A model generated the notes under the pieces. The model searched no databases and had not been told where the DNA came from. It worked only from the letters and a program-made list of their open reading frames with translations. A DNA stretch of 30,587 bases from a virus, in the IMG/VR virus record IMGVR_UViG_3300021091_000280, positions 1 to 30,587 of that record, one strand, 5' to 3'. Positions within the stretch are counted from its first letter, which is position 1. Each line of letters opens with the position of its first letter. Both the position numbers and the translations under genes were made by a program. Shown here one piece after another: positions 1 through 8,400 of the stretch.

Positions 1-68
1 GCGTAGATAGCATTAGGAGATTTTATTCTGATTGGACCGTTAATTGTGTCAACTCTTAACAAACTCAT
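1..68 (-). CDS. Start of a further fibre-like virion protein, cut by the window edge
   Basis: Only the first 22 codons are in the window. They read MSLLRVDTINGPIRIKSPNA and then IY before the edge. The ATG overlaps the TGA of the gene before it in an ATGA (4-nt overlap), and GGAGA lies a few bases upstream as ribosome binding site. The opening M-S-x-L-x-V-D-x-I resembles the starts of the small fibre-like proteins common in marine T4-like phages and of the two genes just upstream, so a third member of the same cassette is likely. The function cannot be judged from so short a piece. Confidence 0.7.
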   Translation of the reverse strand, partial: MSLLRVDTINGPIRIKSPNAIY

Positions 69-613
69 CCTGCAATCTCCCTTGCCCAGCCCCAACTATG
101 TCCAACTTCTTGCCCATCTGTACCCGCGCTGTTTAACGATCTATTGAGGGCATAGGTATATGTTCCTGATGAACTACTTCTTACAGCCAAACTATAAGTT
201 CTTGCATTAGTATTTGTCGCTGGATCAAACCAATTTATTGTACTCTGTTGTGGAGTTGTGCTATAATCATTATCATATGCTGGAGTTAATATATTAGACC
301 AACGAACATTTCCTCTATATGTATTATATCCTATTAAATTAGTATCTCTTAAAACTACAAATCCACAATCATGATGCATTTCATAAAATGTGGTCCAACG
401 TAGCCAAATAACACTGTCTGACCTCAATGGAGTAATAGTTAAATTAAGTTGTGTTATAGCTGTTCCATTTCCTGAATTTTGAGCAGTGTACGTAGCTCTT
501 ACACTAGTGCTTGCCTGAACATATTGAACCACTGTGCCTTGTTGAATAAGACCATTGTTTATGGACAGTTGACTTCCTGTAGCAGATGTCAAACCACTAA
601 GTGTAACTGTCAT
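65..613 (-). CDS. Putative fibre-tip/adhesin-like virion protein, paralogue of the gene before it
   Basis: A 182-residue protein with no membrane segment, rich in Thr, Ser, Asn and aromatic residues, as in beta-structured phage fibre tips. The N-terminal 35 residues look like a short attachment segment (polar, then QQGTVVQYV). The rest is clearly related to the 188-residue protein encoded immediately upstream: both share an HHD motif (YEMHHD here, YECHHD there), an L/V-I-G-Y/F-N segment, GNVR-W/Y-S, YSLxxRSS and a C-terminal EIA. The ATG overlaps the TGA of that gene by 4 nt (ATGA), pointing to translational coupling. I infer a role at the distal end of a fibre or on the baseplate, possibly host recognition. 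The family cannot be named from sequence alone. Confidence 0.85.
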   Translation of the reverse strand: MTVTLSGLTSATGSQLSINNGLIQQGTVVQYVQASTSVRATYTAQNSGNGTAITQLNLTITPLRSDSVIWLRWTTFYEMHHDCGFVVLRDTNLIGYNTYRGNVRWSNILTPAYDNDYSTTPQQSTINWFDPATNTNARTYSLAVRSSSSGTYTYALNRSLNSAGTDGQEVGHSWGWAREIAG

Positions 614-1176
614 TGTGCAATCTCCTGAATCATACAGTAGCTTACTCCGCCTTCATGATCATCTTGAAATGCTCCCCATGCTCTATTTACACGTATATCA
701 TAGTTGGTGCCTGTACTACTTCTCGACCCTAAACTATAAACATGAGGACCTACACTGCCAGGAGTATCGACCCAGGCCATGTGTGTGTAAGATGGCGTAC
801 TATTTTGGTCATGACTATGCTCATATTCTGCACAGCCTATTCCGCTATATCTTACATTTCCTACTTCTTGATTAAACCCAATTACTGTATTACTTCGTTT
901 AGCTTGAAATGTAATATCATGATGGCATTCATAAAACAACCACCATTGTAAGTATACACGACTATTTGCTCTTTTTAGTGTAATAGTGGTGTTTAGTCCT
1001 GCAATATCTCTACTATTGTTGTCATTATAGCTGTTATAAGTAACATGATTATCCATTTTACGCCAAACACATTGTATAACCTGTCCAGGCGCATATAAAA
1101 CTTGGTTGCTAGGAAAAGTAATTAAATGGTCATTATCTTGTCTAGCAGCTAATTCATCAGTAACTAATGTACTCAT
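610..1176 (-). CDS. Putative fibre-tip/adhesin-like virion protein with HHD motif
   Basis: A 188-residue protein related over most of its length to its downstream neighbour. An N-terminal segment (about 1-38) has the pattern LITF...LYAPGQVIQCVW, much like the stalk-joining starts of small marine phage fibre proteins. The C-terminal 115 residues hold YECHHD, VIGFN, GNVRYS, a His-rich stretch (YEHSHD), YSLGSRSS and QEIAQ. The His/Asp clusters could bind a metal ion, as happens in some fibre tips, but that is inference. The start codon shares one base with the TAA of the preceding fibre-like gene (TAATG), so the genes are probably translated together. Likely a trimeric receptor-binding or baseplate-peripheral protein; no exact family recognised. 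Confidence 0.85.
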   Translation of the reverse strand: MSTLVTDELAARQDNDHLITFPSNQVLYAPGQVIQCVWRKMDNHVTYNSYNDNNSRDIAGLNTTITLKRANSRVYLQWWLFYECHHDITFQAKRSNTVIGFNQEVGNVRYSGIGCAEYEHSHDQNSTPSYTHMAWVDTPGSVGPHVYSLGSRSSTGTNYDIRVNRAWGAFQDDHEGGVSYCMIQEIAQ

Positions 1177-2084
1177 TAAACTATACTCCAGTCTCCATTT
1201 ACAGTAACTGTATTACCGCTATTGATAGTTATAGGACCACTACTCATACCATTTGTGTTTGCTGGTATTGTGAGATTTTCACCTATTGAATTAGCATTTG
1301 TTCTTATAATTGAATTTGCTCCAAGTGTAGGTTGTAAGGTACTTAAACTAGACTGAGTTACTACGTTTGATCCCGCTGATGTAATTGCCCCTTGGACATT
1401 TAATGTCAAGCTTATTCCTACTCCGCCAGTGACTACTAAAGTACCATTACTAAAAGCTGTGCTAGGAACATTGTCATTCATTAAAATACTTGATGCGTTT
1501 TTAGTATTATTTGTAGTTCCGTTCAAAGTAAGCTGACCACTTGCACCACTGCTACCTGTAACTGTAGTATGTTGTCCTATAGTAGAGATAAGCCTATTTT
1601 CACTAGGAATAAAACTAAGTCCAGTATCCACTCTCATAGTAGATTGAGCAGCAAGAGGAAGTGAACCTTCTGGTGCTGAACTAGTTCCGAAGAATACATA
1701 ATGTGTATTGCTGTTAGATCCTGCATCACTAACAGTTAGTGCAGCAGTTGGCACTGTTTGCCAACTAGTTACTCCAGTGCCATCAGTCTGTAAAAAGGCA
1801 CCCACTGATCCGTTAGTACTAGGAAGTTGAAAATTTGTATTACCAGTTAGTCCAGCTAAGGATTTGATAGCAGAATAGAACGTATTTGCCGTGTTAAATG
1901 CTCTAAGCTCACCATTAGTTCTTAGCTGCATTCCTCCTATAAACTGCACCGTACCAGTTCCATTAGGATCAAAAATTATATCTTGATTTGTAACTGCTGT
2001 AGTTAGTAGATTCTGACCAGCTGCATATATAGATCCTAGGCCAGCTCCGCTTCCTGCTACTCCTGTACTTATGTGTCTTCCCAT
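1176..2084 (-). CDS. Fibre-like virion structural protein
   Basis: A 302-residue protein, very rich in Thr, Ser, Asn and Gly with few charged residues and no hydrophobic membrane segment, as in beta-helical or beta-prism fibre shafts. An N-terminal 45 residues with small residues is followed by IIFDPNGTGTVQF; a close relative of that phrase (IEFDPSGTGKVKV) also occurs in the 382-residue protein at 18197-19345. The C-terminus SGPITINSGNTVTVNGDWSI is a type of ending often met in fibre-like proteins of T4-like marine phages, probably a small folding or trimer-tip module. GAG lies 7 bases before the ATG. It is probably a side or tail fibre subunit that carries or sits beside the two small tip-like proteins encoded next. 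Confidence 0.85.
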   Translation of the reverse strand: MGRHISTGVAGSGAGLGSIYAAGQNLLTTAVTNQDIIFDPNGTGTVQFIGGMQLRTNGELRAFNTANTFYSAIKSLAGLTGNTNFQLPSTNGSVGAFLQTDGTGVTSWQTVPTAALTVSDAGSNSNTHYVFFGTSSAPEGSLPLAAQSTMRVDTGLSFIPSENRLISTIGQHTTVTGSSGASGQLTLNGTTNNTKNASSILMNDNVPSTAFSNGTLVVTGGVGISLTLNVQGAITSAGSNVVTQSSLSTLQPTLGANSIIRTNANSIGENLTIPANTNGMSSGPITINSGNTVTVNGDWSIV

Positions 2085-2097
2085 TTTCTCATTCCTA

Positions 2098-2445
2098 TTA
2101 TGCTGTCGTTGTCTCTATACCCATTATAGTAATACTTAACGCCAGTCCTGTACCTGCTCCTCTGACGCTTACATATTTACCTGAATCTAAAACAAGTCCT
2201 GTGCGCTCTAAAACACCATTTGCAAGAATTTGAGAATCAAATTCTAAAAATTCTGCGTCTGTTGGTGCAGAAGGAGCTACAGATGTTGTAATAGCTATTC
2301 TAATTGTAGCTGTATTCGTAGAACTACGATTAGCAACGCTGACTGTTATCACCGAGAATGTATTCGCCGGAACTTGATAAGGAGTATAGTATGTGTTTGC
2401 TCCTGCACTTGTTATATCCTGAATTCCTAATCTTCCTGTCGCCAT
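2098..2445 (-). CDS. Small beta-rich virion protein
   Basis: A 115-residue protein beginning MATGRLGIQDITSAGANTYY, followed by alternating hydrophobic/polar strands (FSVITVSVAN, ATIRIAITT, ALSITIMGI) that suggest a single beta sandwich. A segment with LDSGKYVSVRG near the end resembles the placing of KLVLESNDSIACTC and KLILAENCSLRIVC in the two other small proteins of this window (17851-18186 and 16912-17241), so it may be a distant relative; this link is weak. GGAG lies 9 bases before the ATG. Small proteins of this sort are common in structural clusters of marine T4-like phages. A virion decoration or fibre-connector role is inference from position between the giant protein and the fibre genes. 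Confidence 0.8.
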   Translation of the reverse strand: MATGRLGIQDITSAGANTYYTPYQVPANTFSVITVSVANRSSTNTATIRIAITTSVAPSAPTDAEFLEFDSQILANGVLERTGLVLDSGKYVSVRGAGTGLALSITIMGIETTTA

Positions 2446-2461
2446 TTAAATCTCCATATTA

Positions 2462-5400
2462 TCAATTATTTAAGAAGTAATTCCAGGCTACAGGTAAACC
2501 TTTAACTCCGCCTGTAAAGTTAAAATTAGCGCTCATAGTAATTGCTTGACCAGTAGTTGTAGAAATAGTCGTTCCTGCAATTTCAATAAAGCCTGCTACA
2601 ACACTATTTACATTGATTGACGCTCCACCTCCTCCAATTTGCGCAGCAATATAACTACGTATTGCTCTTTGAGTAGGTACCACACTATCACTGTTGGAAG
2701 TAAAGAATGGATCTGTGCTAAATTCTGTAATAGTTGCACTTGTTCCGCCTAAGGTAACAGCTCCCAGTGTAAGTTCTGAAAGTCCTGAAATATTAAATGC
2801 ATCTGCATTTAATGTAGCTACACCTGTGGCTTGTTCAATAGTAAACAGTTCTCCAACTCTAAAATTTCCGTCCTGGTCAGTTGAAGTATAGAAAACTCTT
2901 CCTCCGTTGTTGTCAACAGTTTCATTAGCCTGAATAGGAGACTGAAAAGGTGTTAAAGGATAGTTGGTTTCTGTAAAACTACCAGTGCCTATATCTAAGA
3001 AATCATGTCCAGTAAGTCTTACTTGACTATACCTAATTCTTGTAGTTGCACCCGTACCGTCTGGAGGGGAATCAAACGTTGATAATTCAGGGCTAATTTG
3101 GAAAAAAGCCTTAATAGAACCAATATTCGTTCCTTGTAATGATAACACTTGAACTAACTTGAAAGTTCTATTTGGTAAATGTGCGAACACCACATTTGCT
3201 CCTGATGATGGAGTGCCTGTAAGCCTCCTAACAGAAACAAATTTTCCAGATTGGAAATTACTTGCGAATCCATCGCCACTATCTATACTTGCTACAACAT
3301 TATTATATCCTATACCCCTATTTTTAAAACTAGGTTGAGCTAAAATTCCAAATCCAGTTCTCACTGTAAATGGAGCTTCATAGATATTATTTGGATCTGT
3401 AATCGTCATTGTAGGAGTAGAAGTGTAAGCAGAACCTGGTTCTATGATACGAATTGAAAATATTTTTTCATCTGTTACAAAACATCTTGCTAGCGTAGTG
3501 GCGCCTAAGTTTGCGTATGAACTTGAAGTCGTTGAGGCACTTGGTATCGCTGTCCATATTGGAGTATTCAAAGGATTTCCAATCACTGATTTTTTAAATC
3601 CTGTGCCGCTTGCACGATTTAACACTCTATTTGTCCAAATAATCCCGTCCTGGGAACTACATGCAGTATTCGAATCATTAGTAGCTAAGAATATTCCTTG
3701 ACCATATGATATATTAGTATAACTTGCTGTAGTGCTCAATGAAGTTTGTATCCAGGTTAAGCCATCGAAGCTATAAGCGGCTATGTCTGTAGAATTAGCA
3801 GCCACAGCAACAAATCTATTTTTTCCGTAAGCAACACTGATCCATTGATTTGCAGTACCTCCCGAACCGATATCCGGTAATTGTCCTCCGGAGGTCCATG
3901 ATATTCCGCCGTCAACAGTAATAGCAGTATTTCTTGTGCCATTTGCAATTGCTACAAATCTTCCAGCTCCATAAGCCAAACTGCTCCAATTATCTTCTCC
4001 TGGCATTAATCCACCTACTGCCCAACCGGCTATACCTCCTGTACTGCTATAACTTGTTTGTTGTGATCCTGCTTTTATTACCAACCATCTGGTTGCTCCA
4101 TTTGATAATGTTCCGTATGCGATTGCAGTGTTATTAACAGAGGATCCTGTAAGGTTTTGCCCAGCACTCCATGATACACCACCGTTTTTACTATAAGCAG
4201 TTGCATTACTGCCGTTAGCAATGGCTACGGTTAAGTTTTCAAATGCAGTTGCAGTTCCTGTTCCAGTGCCTGATCCAGTAGCATTAAAGAAATCTCCTAC
4301 CTTTACTGTCAAATTACTGGCTGCAGGGTGCCCAATTAAAGTCCACTGTGTGGTAGCTAGAGCAGCAATTTTGTATGCTCTTCCTACTATAAATGATCCA
4401 GCCTGCGTAGGAGTAACTTCAACTATTTCACCTGTAGCCATTGCTGTCCAATTAAGACTAGCAGGTAATACATTAGGTCTATTAATCCAGTTAATACCAT
4501 CATTAGAAGTAATTACTGTTTGGCCAGTAGCAGGTAAAGCTATAAAGTTCCCAGCTTCAGCAGTACCGCTGATTTCAAAATCAACAATATTACCATTAAT
4601 TGAATTTACTGATGTAATTGTTAATGTTAGGTTGTGTACTCCATCAGTACCACCAACATTAGATCCTAAAATAGTTATAGTATCTAGTCTTAGATAATTA
4701 ACACCAAGATATCCAGGAATAAGTGTTACTGAAGAATATTTGGAGCCTTTTTTAGTTACTACAAATCTTGCACCAGATCCTCCTCCACTTGTATTACCTG
4801 TAATTGGGTAAAATACTCTTAGAATACGCGACCAATTTAAATCGCTATATACAGCGGCAGTGGATAATGTCATTGATGTACTGCTGTAGTCTGGATTACT
4901 AAAAGTTATTTTAGGTTCAATAGTGTAACTTGAACTGGCATCTGGAGCTACGATAGGGGTTCCTGCAACAAAATGGTCAAATCCGGCTGAGCCATCACTT
5001 TCTTTTACAATTGTAAGATCTTTAGTACCAATATTGTAGGAAGTTATGCTAGCATATTGACCTGCTCCTGATCCTGCTGTAATTACTATTCTCATACCTA
5101 TATATGCTGCTGCCACTTCTGGATCTACTGCTGCAATTTTAATTGATGTTGTAGTCCCTGATTGAGCAACGTTACTGTTTGTAATATATCCAAAACCTCC
5201 AAAATTACCAACAGCTTCTGGCGCATCTGTACTATCGTCCGTTAGGTCTGTCAACCTAACTTGCATTACTCCACGATCTCTAAATTCATCTTGTTCTACA
5301 GATAATTGTGTGCCATTTCCTCCAAACGCCCATGCAGCGGTGGTGTAGTTATTACCTGCATTTGAATATTCAATAGTGAAAATTTTGTTAGTTCCATCAC

Positions 5401-8400
5401 CTAAAACAGATCCTACTTCTGCGATAAATCCATTGTTATTAATTTCAGCAACAATAGGAGTTTCAGTGTTATCAAACCCTTCTGCAACACTGCCGAAATC
5501 ACCATAAGAGTTGTTTCCGTTAGTGCCTCTAATTCGCCCACCATTTTCCGCTAAGTACCCCACGTGAGAATAGTAAGTGAACACAGAAACTAATTCAGCT
5601 CTAGCATTGTTTGTTACCCAGGCACCTATACCATCACTGATAATTTGTGTGAAATCGTTTGAAGTTAATGATTTATTTCCACCATTGTGTAAACTCCCAT
5701 CTATTTTTTGGCCAATAGCAGCGTTTCCAAAAGTGGCTACGTTTTGAATGTAAGGACTTCTGGTAATAATCCATGTATGATAATCTGCTGGACCGTATCC
5801 TGGATCTAAAGAACAGTAGGCTCCAGCACTTACTCTGCTTGTTCCAAAAGAATTAGGTGCAAGTAGATCTCCTTTGAGGCCTTCTAGTGTTTGATTACGA
5901 ACACCGGTAGCATTTCTAAGATAATACATGTCTTCTTCAAAACTACCAATTACAGAATTAGCATAGTATCTAGCAGCTAAACTTGATTTATAATTACCAG
6001 TGAATCTAAGATCATACTTGATTGCATCAACGTATGCTGTAATATCTCTTGCACATGCAGTTTCATCATAGTCTAACATTACCATCATAGTGCCAGAACT
6101 ACCAGTAAGTGCCAATGGTTGCGTTGCGTCTTTAGTTAGAGCAATAGTAAATGTAGCATTATTGATAATATTTTGTATGTAATAAACTGTTTGTAAACTT
6201 AAACCGCCAAATAAGGTTCCTACAAATTTTACTGCGGCATTTCTTGACATCCATGCTGTTGACGAACAAGTGAGCGTACTAGTTGTTGTCAATACAACTG
6301 TACTGCTAAATGTCTGAAGATTATAAGCATCAATTTCATCTGTAATAAATTTCTTATTAAGTTCTAATAGATGAATAGCATAATCAGTATTAGCTTCAGG
6401 CTGACTACAAGGAATACCTTCAACTGTAGCACCAAATAATATATCATCTATCGTTTGCATTAAAGTAGTCAGTCTTGTTGCAGCAGTTGTATTAGAACTA
6501 ATCAAAGTCAATGCTTTATTCTTTGCAAAGGTTAGAGCATCTCTTGTTACCTGTTTCTGATTCAAACTGAAAACTTCGCTGCTACTAGATCTCAAATATG
6601 AATATCCTGCCTTTACTGTTTGATGATTTGAATTTAAACAAAAATCATAACATACAGCATCTAATATTATTGCTAAATCTCTACTACATTTTGCTTGATT
6701 ATATTTGAAATCACTAAATGTATCCGTAATATATTGTAATGTGTTAGATGTTATAATATTTTTTTCTAATTTTACTAAATTTAAAGCTGTTTGTATATCA
6801 CTAGCAGCCCATGTAATAATAGGAGTACTTTCTGCAGGTATTATTGTTGCATTGTCTGCGACTATGGCTGCATTTATCGCTGTTGCTAAAACTGTAATCT
6901 GTGTTTGTTCCGTAGCGCTAGCTGGATTACCACTAGTATCCTGTCCAGCATAAAGCTCTCTAACAACTTGTCCACATATATTGCCTAATTGAGCATAAAC
7001 TGCTGCATTTGCTGTTTTTGCTCCTGCATCAGGCAGCACAGATACACCATTTACTTGATTAAAAAGTGATCTAATTATATTTCTTGTAGCTAAATTTCCA
7101 CCGTATTGTACATCATAACTAAATGCATCTACTGCGTACCCTATGTCTCTTTGGTATGTAGTTTGACCTCCAGCTCCTAAACCTTGCCAATATGCATTGT
7201 AATTGACAATAGTATATGTTACGATAGTGCTGATAATAAAAGCTCTATTAATCTGTAGTTGTTCTCTAGCATATAATTTATTATTGTCTACCCCAGGATC
7301 AGTCCATACAATAGAATCAGCTGCTGCATATCCATTATTAATAATGTCCAGAATTTCATCATAACAATTGTTTACTCTTGTTACTGTTGTTGGGCTTGTA
7401 GAAACTTTTGCAGAAACTTCTTGTTTTATAAAAGCTATACTGGCTAATTCAGGATCTAATTGGAAGTTTAGCACAGGCAGTGATTGTGGTCTCAGGTATG
7501 ATATTCCGTTTTGTATTGCCCAGTAGTTTGAACCAAATGCACTGTCATAAAAACTTGCATCAATTAACAATTGAATATCTCGCCTGCAAAGAGAACTGAT
7601 ATAAGTATAGCTTCCAAAATTACTATTAATGTAATCTATAGTGTCAATTTTTATTTGAGGCACTGCAGAACTTAGAGCAGCAAAAGAATTTATTAATGCA
7701 GTAGTTGTTGTTGTTCCATTTGTTAAAGGAGGACGAGATACAGTATGAAAACTTATAGAAAGTCCTGTTCCATTTACCAAAGTTATACCTGGTCCATTTA
7801 AAGACAGACTTACTTGGAAACTACTAGCAGATAATCCATTAGGCAGCACAAAATATTTTTCACCATTTACTATTCCATTTAATGATGTAGCTAGTGCAAA
7901 TAATACGTCCCCTGCTGCTAACCCGTGTGAGGACGTAACTGTTAGCGTATTTGAACCAGTTATTGAATTTACAATAATTGTTGGTGTTGCATTAGTACTT
8001 CCACCTATAAGTATGTTTAGAAGGATATCCATACAATTATTTAGGTAGGTTTGTGCAGTTGTTCCATTTGTAAGGTACGTTGTATCTCTAAATTGAACTG
8101 CATTATTTCCTGTAGTTTTTGTAACAGTAGTATTGCTTACAATTTGTCCTAAAATAACTTTCATTCTTTGATACGCAGCAATATTTGCTGAAAATTCAGT
8201 GCTATCTATAACTGAACTAGAACCTGGTCCATCAAAGTAAGATAATGCAGCATCTAACGACTCTGATTTTCCTCCGTAAGTAATATCATAAATTAGTGCA
8301 TCAACGACATATCCTACATCACGCTTGCATTTAGTTCTAGAATATTTAACATTAGGATAAGTAAAGTCTACAAATGCACAGATTTCACTTTTAATAAATT

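Noticed and set aside
4221-4697. Plus-strand open frame of 158 codons
   Set aside because: It lies wholly opposite the propeller region of the giant protein; low-complexity Val/Ala/Pro composition arises from the antisense of Thr/Gly/Asn codons.
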